A stretch of DNA of 38,088 nt, from contig DAIDJU010000046.1 in the NCBI GenBank assembly GCA_027451225.1, positions 1 to 38,088 on the forward strand. The letters run 5' to 3'. Below are positions 8,353 to 16,044 of the stretch, piece after piece (the first letter of the stretch is position 1; each line of letters opens with the position of its first letter). The notes below the pieces were generated by a model that was not told the DNA's origin, made no database searches, and worked only from the letters and a program-made list of their open reading frames with translations. The translations under genes and the position numbers were made by a program. Origin of the DNA: Acidocella sp. (GTDB taxonomy: Bacteria > Pseudomonadota > Alphaproteobacteria > Acetobacterales > Acetobacteraceae).

Positions 8353-9894
8353 GTGAAGAAACGGCCCTTATTCGGGTCGCTGGTGACGGTTGCGCTGGAT
8401 GCGGCGCAGCGGGAGCCGCTGTACCAGCAGCTATACGAGCAACTGCGCGGCGCGATCGTCAGTGGCCGCCTGTCCGGCGGGACGCGCCTGCCGGCGAGCC
8501 GCGTTCTGGCACAGGAGCTGAAGCTCTCCCGCAATACGGTCACCGCGGCCTATGATCTGCTAAGCAATGAGGGATATATCCTCACCCGTGTCGGGGATGG
8601 CGCCTACATCGCCAATATCCTGCCCGAGGACAGGCTGCTACCGCGTCAGCCCGTGAGACCAGACAACCCGCCCGCGATGGCCTCCCACCCTTCCCTCTCG
8701 GCGCGCGGGAAGCTGCTCACCGAGCTGTCGGTTTCCACCGGCCCGGTGCAGCCGGTGCCCTTTGTCGAAGGTCTGCCGGCCTTCGACGCTTTTCCCCTGC
8801 ACGCCTGGGCGCGGCTGATGGTGCAAGGCTGGCGGCGGGTGCAGCCGGACATGCTGGGCTATGCCAACCCGGCCGGCTATGAGCCGTTGCGCGAGCTGAT
8901 CAGCCAGCACCTGAAGGCCACACGGTTGCTGCAATGCGCCGGGCAGGATGTGATCATGACCTCCGGCTCGCAGCAATCGCTGGACCTGCTGGCCCGCGTG
9001 CTGCTCGACCATGGCGATGCCGTATGGGTGGAGGAACCGGGCTATGTCGGCACGCATAGCGCGCTCATCGCCGCCGGGGCGCGGCTGGTGCCGGTGCCGG
9101 TGGACGATCAGGGGCTAATGGTCAGCGCCGGGGAGAAGCTTGAGCCCAGGCCGAGGCTGATTTTCATCACCCCGTCGCGGCAATATCCGCTGGGGGTGAC
9201 GATGAGCATGGAACGCCGCAAGGCGCTGCTTACCTTTGCCGAGAAATCCGGGGCGTGGATCGTTGAGGATGATTACGACAGCGAGTTCCGCTATCACGGC
9301 ACGCCGCTGCCCGCCGTGCAGAGCCTCGACCGCACGGGACGCGTGATTTATCTCGGCACGTTCAGCAAATCTCTGCTGCCATCCTTTCGCCTTGGCTTTC
9401 TGGTGGTGCCGGACAGCCTCGCGCGCGCGTTCGGCAACGCCAAGAGCGTCATCGACCGGCATCCGCCCCTGCTGGAACAGATGACCTTGCAGGCCTTCAT
9501 GCAGAGCGGGCAATTCGCCGCGCATATAAGGCGGATGCGGCAAGTATACGAGGAACGGCAACAGATCCTCATCCGCGAGATCGAGCACAGGCTCGGCGGC
9601 TTTTTGCGGGTTGCTCCCGCTGAGTCCGGCATGCATCTGGTGGCGGAACTGCCCGAGGGCGTCGATGATGTCAGCTTCTGCCAAACCGCGAAGGCGTGCG
9701 GCGTGTCCGTGCAGCCGCTCTCGGGCTATTACACGGCGGAGCCGCGGCGTAACGGCTTGGTTCTCGGCTTCGCGGCCATTCCGCCGAAAAGCATCGTCAA
9801 GGGCGTCGAGCGCTTGGCGGCGGCTGTTTATGCCCCCCGCGCGAAGGCCGCCGCCTCGGCCACCTGCTCGGAGGAAGGCCGTATGCCGGTATAG
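8353..9894 (+). CDS. MocR/PdxR-family transcriptional regulator (GntR HTH plus aminotransferase-like domain)
   Basis: 513-residue regulator. Residues 15-85 form a GntR-type winged helix (REPLYQQLYEQLRGAIVSGRL, SRNTVTAAYDLL, GYILTRVGDGAYI). The rest is a fold-type I aminotransferase-like sensor domain that binds PLP. The PLP lysine is Lys339 in GTFSKSLLPSFRLG and the ring-contacting Asp lies in EDDYDSEFRY. GTG at 8353 is taken as start because GGAG at 8341-8344 is suitably spaced. Family members such as PdxR respond to PLP and act on adjacent divergent genes; here that would be the PNPOx-family gene. The 3' end overlaps the convergent downstream gene by 67 bases. Confidence 0.92.
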   Translation: MKKRPLFGSLVTVALDAAQREPLYQQLYEQLRGAIVSGRLSGGTRLPASRVLAQELKLSRNTVTAAYDLLSNEGYILTRVGDGAYIANILPEDRLLPRQPVRPDNPPAMASHPSLSARGKLLTELSVSTGPVQPVPFVEGLPAFDAFPLHAWARLMVQGWRRVQPDMLGYANPAGYEPLRELISQHLKATRLLQCAGQDVIMTSGSQQSLDLLARVLLDHGDAVWVEEPGYVGTHSALIAAGARLVPVPVDDQGLMVSAGEKLEPRPRLIFITPSRQYPLGVTMSMERRKALLTFAEKSGAWIVEDDYDSEFRYHGTPLPAVQSLDRTGRVIYLGTFSKSLLPSFRLGFLVVPDSLARAFGNAKSVIDRHPPLLEQMTLQAFMQSGQFAAHIRRMRQVYEERQQILIREIEHRLGGFLRVAPAESGMHLVAELPEGVDDVSFCQTAKACGVSVQPLSGYYTAEPRRNGLVLGFAAIPPKSIVKGVERLAAAVYAPRAKAAASATCSEEGRMPV

Positions 9895-10658
9895 AGCGCG
9901 AATTGCTCCACCGCCTGCAACACCGCCACCTCGGCGCCCGAAATGCGCCGTTTTCCCGCTGCCTCCGCCGCGCGCATGAGCGGCGTTTCCACCGGCAGGG
10001 CGACAACGTCGAACACAATCTCCGCTGCTTCGATCATCGCTTCGGGGAAAGCCAAATGCTCCTCGTCCGCCCCGGCCATGCCCAGCGGCGTGGCGTTGAT
10101 GAGCAGCGGCGCGCTCAGGCCCTCGGGCGCTTCCGCCCAGCCGAACCCGTACAACGCCGCCAGGGCGCGCCCCTTGGCTTCGTTACGCGCCACCACCACG
10201 CCATGCTTCTGGCCACGGTTGAAGAGCGCTGCGGCCACCGACTTGGCCATGCCGCCCGCACCGCGCAGGATGAAGCGTGTATCCGGGCCGATGCCTGCAC
10301 GGTCCAGCAACGCGCAGATGGCCGTATAGTCGGTATTGTAGCCGGTCAGGCGTCCGTCATCGTTGACAATGGTGTTGACGCTGGCGATCGCCGCGGCGGA
10401 AGGATCCATGGCGTCCAGCAGCGGGATCACCGCCTCCTTGAACGGCGTGGAGATGGCGCAGCCACGGATCTGCAAGGCGCGCACCCCGCCGATCGCCGCT
10501 GGCAAGTCGATGGTGGTGAAGGCCTTGTAGACATAATCAAGCCCCAGCTTCTCGTAGAGCCGGTTATGGAAGCGTGTGCCAAATGTTCCAGGCCGTGCGG
10601 CCAAGGACATGCACAGGCGGGTTTGCGGGCCAATGGGCGGCTTGGATATGCTGGTCAT
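9828..10658 (-). CDS. shikimate dehydrogenase-like protein (AroE paralogue, SdhL type)
   Basis: 276-residue AroE-fold oxidoreductase. The catalytic pair is present: Lys74 (ISTPFKEAV) and Asp110 (GYNTDYTA), with NAD(P)-binding RGAGGMAKSV after it. The N-terminal Ser-x-Ser motif that holds shikimate's carboxylate in true AroE is replaced by SLAARPGTFGTRFHN. This pattern fits the shikimate-dehydrogenase-like subgroup (compare Haemophilus HI0607) rather than the aromatic-pathway enzyme, so the substrate is uncertain. ATG at 10658 is used; a GTG just before it (10661) is also possible. It begins 8 bases after the TetR gene and is probably co-transcribed with it. Its last 67 bases overlap the mocR end. 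Confidence 0.85.
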   Translation of the reverse strand: MTSISKPPIGPQTRLCMSLAARPGTFGTRFHNRLYEKLGLDYVYKAFTTIDLPAAIGGVRALQIRGCAISTPFKEAVIPLLDAMDPSAAAIASVNTIVNDDGRLTGYNTDYTAICALLDRAGIGPDTRFILRGAGGMAKSVAAALFNRGQKHGVVVARNEAKGRALAALYGFGWAEAPEGLSAPLLINATPLGMAGADEEHLAFPEAMIEAAEIVFDVVALPVETPLMRAAEAAGKRRISGAEVAVLQAVEQFALYTGIRPSSEQVAEAAAFARGA

Positions 10659-10666
10659 CACGGGTT

Positions 10667-11347
10667 CTATTTGGCTTCCAGATATTGCAACATGACATCG
10701 CGGAGATTCGTGATCGCCGCGCTCTGGTTAAAATTATCGCGGAACATGACGGAACGAATCAAAGCGCCGTCAAGAAACGTCGAAATAAACGTGATCGTGG
10801 CGTTCACATCGCAAGACCTGAAGCTGCCTTCAGCAATACCCTGGCGCAAGGCGTTGCCCAAAACCTCCTTCTCGATATCGTAGAATTTCCGTATCGCATG
10901 GTCGATGCGTTCCGACCGGTCATGGATGGTCGCATAATCCAGGCTGATCTTGATAAGCTTCTGCATCAGGCAGAATTGCAGGATATGATTTTCGATCCAG
11001 AGGGAAATCACGTCCCGCGGCGTTACCGTGTTACTGCGAATTGCCTCGAATGTTGCAAAAGCCTCGTTCGCCGCGGCCTCGACGACCTTCAGGAACAGGT
11101 CTTCCTTGCTCGCAAAATAGTAATGAACCAGAGAGGCATTCACCCCGGCCGCCTTGGCGATATCCTTGACCGTGACTGTTGAGTAATTTTGTTCCGAAAA
11201 CAGATCGAGCGCGATGCGCAACAGCGTCGCCGCATTATCCGCCGACGAGTTTTTTGGCCTGCCCAGGCGTTTTTTGACGGGCGCTTCGATTTCAGCTTTT
11301 TGCGCGCGGCTCTTTTCGGCAAGCTGCGGAACGGAACTTGTGGCCAT
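10667..11347 (-). CDS. TetR-family transcriptional regulator
   Basis: 226-residue regulator. A basic, low-complexity N-terminus (AEKSRAQKAEIEAPVKKRLGRPK) leads into the TetR helix-turn-helix (LFSEQNYSTVTVKDIAKAAGVNASLVHYYFASKEDL split over residues 50-85). An alpha-helical ligand domain follows. The start at 11347 (MATSSVPQ) is the first Met after the intergenic region; the frame stays open further upstream into the divergent promoter, so other starts (for example GTG seven codons earlier) cannot be excluded. It is divergent from the glutamine-synthetase-like operon and upstream of the AroE-like gene, so it may control both. The ligand is unknown. Confidence 0.88.
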   Translation of the reverse strand: MATSSVPQLAEKSRAQKAEIEAPVKKRLGRPKNSSADNAATLLRIALDLFSEQNYSTVTVKDIAKAAGVNASLVHYYFASKEDLFLKVVEAAANEAFATFEAIRSNTVTPRDVISLWIENHILQFCLMQKLIKISLDYATIHDRSERIDHAIRKFYDIEKEVLGNALRQGIAEGSFRSCDVNATITFISTFLDGALIRSVMFRDNFNQSAAITNLRDVMLQYLEAK

Positions 11348-11460
11348 GCCCTTGAGCGAAGTTTTCACCCCCGCAGCAGTAGCAAGGGCAAAGATGGCGT
11401 GCAAGAGACACTCCAAAGCATGGTTATACTTCGACCTATTGGCTAATTTGCAGGCAATAT

Positions 11461-11529
11461 AGCGCCAGAATTTAGCCAAAATAAATAATTAACTAAACGA
11501 CTAATTATTTATTGCGCATATTTGGCGCT
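11461..11529. promoter_or_regulatory. nested inverted repeats in the tetR / glutamine-synthetase-like divergent promoter
   Basis: The inner repeat has perfect 12-base arms, AATAAATAATTA (11480-11491) and TAATTATTTATT (11502-11513), separated by 10 bases. An outer pair, AGCGCCA (11461-11467) and TGGCGCT (11523-11529), is nearly concentric with it. A third imperfect pair, GCCAAAATA (11475-11483) and TATTTGGC (11519-11526), lies in between. The inner arms contain only A and T in an otherwise GC-rich region. It sits 55 bases before the ATG at 11584 and 114 bases from the tetR start, as expected for a TetR operator controlling both directions. Confidence 0.6.
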
Positions 11530-11583
11530 GAACTTAACCTCTCCTCAGACCCAGCCCCTTCGCAGCATGGCCAGGAGAAAAAC

Positions 11584-12939
11584 ATGACCACCATGACCCC
11601 TCATTCATCCGCGCTCGACACCTTCGCCACGGAGAAGAACGTCGAATTCTTCCTGGCGAGCTATGTCGACATGCACGGCGTCTCCAAGGGCAAGATCGTG
11701 CCCGTCAGCCATGCCGACCAGATGCTTGCCGGCTCCGAGCTGTTCACCGGCGCGGCGCTGGAGGGCGTGCCGCAAAGCGTGCATGACGACGAGGTGGCTG
11801 CGATGCCCGACCCGTCCTCGGCCACCGTTCTGCCCTGGCGGCCGAATGTCGCCTGGCTGGCGAGCGATCTGTGGCTTGGCGGCCAGCCTTTCTCGGCCTG
11901 TAGCCGCGGGATTCTGAAACGCCAGGCCAAGGCGGCGGCGGATCTCGGCTATAAGTTCAATCTCGGCATGGAGGCCGAATTCTACGTGCTGCGCCGCGAC
12001 GCCGACGGCAATGCCGAACAACTCACCCGCCGCCATCTGCACAAGCCTTGCTACGATATCGGTGCGGCGCTGGATAATTTCGACTGGCTGAGCGAACTCG
12101 TCACCGCCATGAACGGGCTGGGCTGGGATGTGTATTCATTCGACCAGGAGGACGGCCAAGGCCAGTTCGAGATCGACTTCCAATACGCCGAAGCCGTCAC
12201 CATGTCCGACCGCTACGTGTTCCTGCGCATGATGGCCAATCAGATCGCCCGCAAGCATGGCTGCTTCGCCAGCTTCATGCCCAAGCCTTATGCCGACCGC
12301 TCAGGCAGCGGCGCGCATTTCAACATGTCCCTGGCCGATCTCGCCACAGGCAAGAACCTGTTTGCCGACAAGGCGGATCCGCGGGGCTGCGGCCTCTCCA
12401 CGCTCGGCTATCATTTCATCGCCGGCGTCATCGCGCATCTGCCCGCCATCTCCGCGGTCATTTCTCCCACGGTCAACAGCTATAAGCGCCTCGTCAAGCA
12501 GGGCAGCATGTCCGGCTTCACCTGGGCGCCCATCTTCGCCTGCTACGGTAACAACAACCGCACCAACGCCGTGCGCATCCCGGGCGGCGGCGGGCGTATC
12601 GAGCTGCGCTCGGCGGATAGCTCCTGCAACCCCTATCTGGGCGCCGCCATGGTGCTGGCCGCGGGGCTGGAAGGCGTGCGCGCCGCCGCCGACCCCGGCG
12701 AGCCGAACCGCGAGAACATGTACAAGGCCTCCAACGAGGAGCTGGAGCGCAGGGGCATCCGCCAACTCCCCCGCACGCTGGGCGAGGCGCTGGATGCCTT
12801 CGACGCAGACCCGCTCTCCGCGCAGGTCTTCGGCCCGGAAATGAAGGAAGCATGGCTCGACTACAAGCGCGACGAATGGCTCTCCTACATGGCGCATGTC
12901 TCTGACTGGGAAACCAAGCGCTACCTCGAGTTTTTCTGA
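11584..12939 (+). CDS. glutamine synthetase-like gamma-glutamyl ligase (type III GlnT / gamma-glutamylamide synthetase group)
   Basis: 451-residue ATP-dependent ligase. The N-terminal beta-grasp part has FFLASYVDMHGVSKGKIVP. The catalytic domain shows GMEAEFYVL (metal Glu), QFEIDF, SGSGAHFNMSL, VNSYKRL, NNNRTNAVRIP and RIELRSADSSCNPYL, all typical of the GS fold. Length and sequence match the single-domain group that includes GlnT and gamma-glutamylmethylamide synthetase, not the 470-residue adenylylated GlnA. Such enzymes often join glutamate to an amine other than ammonia in catabolic pathways. The start at 11584 follows AGGAGAAAAAC. It is divergent from tetR and 17 bases upstream of a MetX-like hydrolase. 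The amine substrate cannot be deduced. Confidence 0.85.
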   Translation: MTTMTPHSSALDTFATEKNVEFFLASYVDMHGVSKGKIVPVSHADQMLAGSELFTGAALEGVPQSVHDDEVAAMPDPSSATVLPWRPNVAWLASDLWLGGQPFSACSRGILKRQAKAAADLGYKFNLGMEAEFYVLRRDADGNAEQLTRRHLHKPCYDIGAALDNFDWLSELVTAMNGLGWDVYSFDQEDGQGQFEIDFQYAEAVTMSDRYVFLRMMANQIARKHGCFASFMPKPYADRSGSGAHFNMSLADLATGKNLFADKADPRGCGLSTLGYHFIAGVIAHLPAISAVISPTVNSYKRLVKQGSMSGFTWAPIFACYGNNNRTNAVRIPGGGGRIELRSADSSCNPYLGAAMVLAAGLEGVRAAADPGEPNRENMYKASNEELERRGIRQLPRTLGEALDAFDADPLSAQVFGPEMKEAWLDYKRDEWLSYMAHVSDWETKRYLEFF

Positions 12940-12956
12940 TATCAGGGGCTTGCAGC

Positions 12957-13964
12957 ATGGAGCTCGGGCGTTTCTTTCTTGGCGATGTCGCCTTACGCTC
13001 CGGCGCAATGCTGGCGGATGCCATGCTCGTCCATGCCACATGGGGCAGGCTGAATGCGGCGGGCGATAACTGCATCCTGCTGCCGACCTATTATACCGGC
13101 ACGCATCAATCTTATGCGCGGCTGATCGGGGCGGGACGGGCGTTGGACCCGGAGCGATATTTCATCGTCTCGCCCAACATGTTCGGCAATGGCGTATCCA
13201 CCTCGCCAAGCCATCGGCCCGCCGGGGTGGCGCGGGCCGCATTTCCTGGCGTGGACATCCACGACAACATCGCCTGCCAGCACCGGCTGCTGACCGAGCA
13301 TCTCGGCGTAAAACGCATCGCGCTCGCCACCGGCTGGTCGATGGGCGCGATGCAGGCTTACTCCTGGGCCGCGGCCTACCCCGAGATGGTGGAGGCGCTG
13401 CTGCCCATCTGCGGCACGGCACGTTGCTGGCCGCTCAACCGCGTGTTCCTCGAAGGTGTGGCGGCAGCGCTGCGGGCCGATGGCCATTATGCTGGCGGCA
13501 CCTATCTCACCCCGCCGGTCGCAGGGCTGAAAGCCTTTGGCCGGGCCTATTGCGGCTGGGCCTATTCAGCGCCGTTCTTCCGCGAGGCGCTGTACCAGCA
13601 GCTCGGCGCTGAGACCCTGGAGGCGTTTCTGGCGCGGTGGGAGGATGAGCATCTGGCCTTCGACGCTGGCGATCTGCTCGCTATGCTCCACAGCTGGGCC
13701 AATGCGGATATCGGCACCCTACCCGGCTGCGGCGGCGATTACCGCGCGGCCCTTCGCCGCATCACCGCCCGGACGATCGCGATGCCCTGCCGGTACGACG
13801 CCTATTTCACCGCCGAGGAGGCCGCGCACGAGGCCGGTTTCATCCCCGGGGCGCGGGTGGAGGTGCTGGACTCCGCCTATGGCCATTGCGCCGGCGCGCC
13901 GGGGCGTTTTCCGGCGGAAACCGCCAAAATCGAACAGGCCATGCGGGCGCTGCTGGCGCGATAA
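12957..13964 (+). CDS. MetX-like alpha/beta hydrolase (homoserine O-acetyltransferase family)
   Basis: 335-residue alpha/beta-hydrolase-fold protein with the catalytic triad Ser128 (ATGWSMGAMQ), Asp281 (PCRYDAYF) and His310 (AYGHCAG). The order and surrounding residues follow MetX-type acyltransferases (VHATWGRLNAAGDNCILLPTYY split across residues 25-46, FGNGVSTSPS). The nucleophile elbow reads GWSMG rather than the GGSMG usual in true homoserine acetyltransferases. No methionine genes are nearby. It probably works with the glutamine-synthetase-like ligase, 17 bases upstream, as a hydrolase or acyltransferase in the same catabolic route. A true MetX role is less likely. Confidence 0.82.
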   Translation: MELGRFFLGDVALRSGAMLADAMLVHATWGRLNAAGDNCILLPTYYTGTHQSYARLIGAGRALDPERYFIVSPNMFGNGVSTSPSHRPAGVARAAFPGVDIHDNIACQHRLLTEHLGVKRIALATGWSMGAMQAYSWAAAYPEMVEALLPICGTARCWPLNRVFLEGVAAALRADGHYAGGTYLTPPVAGLKAFGRAYCGWAYSAPFFREALYQQLGAETLEAFLARWEDEHLAFDAGDLLAMLHSWANADIGTLPGCGGDYRAALRRITARTIAMPCRYDAYFTAEEAAHEAGFIPGARVEVLDSAYGHCAGAPGRFPAETAKIEQAMRALLAR

Positions 13965-14051
13965 TTCTTGCATTCCCCCGGCGCGACGCGCAGATTTGCC
14001 GCAAAAGTAAAAATTTGTCGTCCGGTGCATGGGCGGCAGGGGGAAACAGAG

Positions 14052-15920
14052 ATGAGCACTGCCGAGCATGTGCGCGAGATCGAGACCGCTTGGCGCGGGG
14101 GTACGTCCGGCCGGGATGCGTATGTCGTGCAATCCTGGCGCCGCTGCCTGGATGAATACCGCCTCGACCCTTCGGTGAATTGCGAGGCAGTCATCCTGCC
14201 CGAAGGCCGGTTGAAGGAACATCGCCAACAGGCGGAGGAGCTGATCGTCATCGCCCGTTCCGGGCTGGAGCGGCTATACAGCCATGTCTCCGGCCAGGAT
14301 TACGTGCTGCTGCTGGCCAACCGCCAGGGCATCGCCGTGGAGTATTTCGGCGACCAGAGGCACGCGCATGAGCTGCGCAAAGCCGGACTGTATCTGGGGG
14401 CGGACTGGGCTGAGGCCCGCGCCGGCACCTGCGCGGTGGGGGCGTGCATCGCCACGGGCGAGGCGCTGACCATCCACCAGACCGACCATTTCGACATGAC
14501 GCACACCCCGCTCTCCTGCACCGCCGCGCCGATCTACGACACGGCCGGGGAGCTTTCGGCAGTGCTGGATATTTCGCTCCTCTCCTCCCCGCGTGAGAAG
14601 ATCAGCCAGGCTTTGGCGCGGCATCTGGTCACCACCACGGTGCGGCGCATCGAACTTGCCAATCTGATGGCGCAGACGCGCCGGCAATGGGTGCTGCGCT
14701 TTGCGCTCTCGCCCGAGTTTCTGGACGTGGACCCGGAGGGTGCTGTCGCCATCGACAATGCCGGGCGCATCGCGGGAATGACGCACGCCGCCGCGCGCAT
14801 GCTGGCGCAGGCGGCTGGGCTGGACTGGCGGCGGCCAGAGCTGCTGCTCGGCAAGCCGGTCTCGCAATTCCTCAACCTCGCCGTGGACGACCTGCCCAGC
14901 CTGACCCGCGCCCGCCCCACCCAGGAGCGCGTGCTGCGCGCGCGGGATGGCCAAGTGCTGTTCGCCCACGCCATCGAACCGCCGCCCAGCGCGCGGATCC
15001 GCACGCCCTCCCCCGCCATCCCCGTGGCGCTGCGGGAATTCGGCGGCAAGGTGCCTGGTATAGACACGCTGCTGGAAAAAGCGGCTCGCCTCGCCCGCAC
15101 CGCGCTGCCGGTGTGCCTGCATGGCGAAACCGGCACGGGCAAGGAGTTCCTGGCCCGGGCCATCCATGCCGCAAGCGGGCTGGAAGGACCATTCGTGGCG
15201 GTGAACTGCGCGGCCATACCGGAAGCCCTGGCCGAGGCGGAGTTGTTCGGCCACGCCCCCGGCGCGTTTACCGGCGCCGCTCCCAAGGGCCGCAAAGGGC
15301 TGGTGGAAGCCGCCGATGGCGGCACCCTGTTTCTGGACGAGATCGGCGACATGCCGCTGCTGCTGCAAACCAGGCTGCTGCGCGTGCTGGCCGAGCAGGA
15401 GGTTCTGCCCCTTGGCGGCACCCAACCGCGCCGGGTGCGGGTGCGGGTGATCTCCGCCTCGCACCGCGACCTTGCCGCGCTGGTGGCCGAGGGGCGGTTC
15501 CGCGAGGACCTCTATTACCGCCTGCACGCCGCCGCCCTCACCTTGCCGCCTTTGCGCGAGCGCTCGGATTTCGACTGGCTGGTGGAGCGGCTGCTGGCGC
15601 GGCACAGCCCGGAGAGGCGCGGCTTGTCGCTCACCGCCGAGGCGCGTGAGGCGCTGCGGGGGCATCGCTGGCCTGGGAATTTGCGCGAGCTGGACAATGC
15701 CATCGCCACGGCGGCGGCACTGTGCGAGGGCGGCGAGATCGGGCTGGAGGATCTGCCGGAGCATCTTGCGGGCGGACAGCCTGGCTCCGAAGCCGAGCGG
15801 CTCCGCGCCGCCCTGGCGGGGTGCGGCGGCAATGTCTCAGCCCTGGCGCGGCAGTTGGGGGTGGACCGCACGACCATCCACCGGCGGATGCGCCGCGTGG
15901 GGCTGATGCGCCACAGCTAG
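14052..15920 (+). CDS. sigma-54-dependent transcriptional activator, AcoR type
   Basis: 622-residue enhancer-binding protein. Residues 1-300 hold the sensory part, including a GAF-like domain (ARAGTCAVGACIATGEALTI, HFDMTHTPLSCTAAPI) of the kind found in AcoR and other alcohol/ketone-responsive activators. The AAA+ domain has Walker A GETGTGKE (358-365), the sigma-54 contact loop GAFTGA (404-409) and Walker B TLFLDEIGD. A Fis-type helix-turn-helix ends the protein (GNVSALARQLGVDRTTIHRRMRR). The start at 14052 follows AGGGGGAAACAGAG; the frame extends to 13968 without a good ribosome site. The next two genes have a sigma-54 promoter, so it most likely activates them. The inducer is unknown. Confidence 0.93.
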   Translation: MSTAEHVREIETAWRGGTSGRDAYVVQSWRRCLDEYRLDPSVNCEAVILPEGRLKEHRQQAEELIVIARSGLERLYSHVSGQDYVLLLANRQGIAVEYFGDQRHAHELRKAGLYLGADWAEARAGTCAVGACIATGEALTIHQTDHFDMTHTPLSCTAAPIYDTAGELSAVLDISLLSSPREKISQALARHLVTTTVRRIELANLMAQTRRQWVLRFALSPEFLDVDPEGAVAIDNAGRIAGMTHAAARMLAQAAGLDWRRPELLLGKPVSQFLNLAVDDLPSLTRARPTQERVLRARDGQVLFAHAIEPPPSARIRTPSPAIPVALREFGGKVPGIDTLLEKAARLARTALPVCLHGETGTGKEFLARAIHAASGLEGPFVAVNCAAIPEALAEAELFGHAPGAFTGAAPKGRKGLVEAADGGTLFLDEIGDMPLLLQTRLLRVLAEQEVLPLGGTQPRRVRVRVISASHRDLAALVAEGRFREDLYYRLHAAALTLPPLRERSDFDWLVERLLARHSPERRGLSLTAEAREALRGHRWPGNLRELDNAIATAAALCEGGEIGLEDLPEHLAGGQPGSEAERLRAALAGCGGNVSALARQLGVDRTTIHRRMRRVGLMRHS

Positions 15921-15947
15921 GCGCCACACAAGCTGCCACACTGTGGC
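15910..15947. promoter_or_regulatory. enhancer-like repeats (candidate UAS of the sigma-54 activator)
   Basis: GCCACA half-sites recur at 15910, 15923 and 15935, spaced 13 and 12 bases apart. The last forms a perfect palindrome GCCACACTGTGGC (15935-15947) with the inverted half TGTGGC. The array ends 41 bases before the -24 element. The first copy lies in the last codons of the activator gene. Position and symmetry fit a binding site for the Fis-type domain of the upstream regulator. Confidence 0.6.
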
Positions 15948-15988
15948 GACTCCTCCATAATTTAAATAGGTTTTTCAATGACTTGAAT

Positions 15989-16005
15989 TTGGCACGCTGG
16001 TTGCT
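15989..16005 (+). promoter_or_regulatory. sigma-54 (-24/-12) promoter
   Basis: TTGGCACGCTGGTTGCT contains the invariant GG and GC dinucleotides at the right spacing and matches the TGGCACG-N4-TTGCW consensus fully. It lies about 40 bases before the TTG start of the alcohol dehydrogenase, downstream of the enhancer-like repeats and of the sigma-54 activator gene. Confidence 0.88.
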
Positions 16006-16044
16006 GCTGAGGTTCTTGCGACAACAAAAACCAGGAGGAACCGC

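Noticed and set aside
10667-13964. Aniline-type degradation (gamma-glutamylanilide synthase plus catechol meta-cleavage)
   Set aside because: No aniline dioxygenase or amidotransferase gene is present, and unrelated genes separate the ligase from the catechol operon.
12957-13964. Genuine methionine-pathway metX
   Set aside because: No metW or other methionine gene is adjacent, and the nucleophile elbow is GWSMG.
14274-15764. Long minus-strand frame opposite the sigma-54 activator
   Set aside because: It mirrors the conserved AAA+ domain coding sequence and has low-complexity composition.
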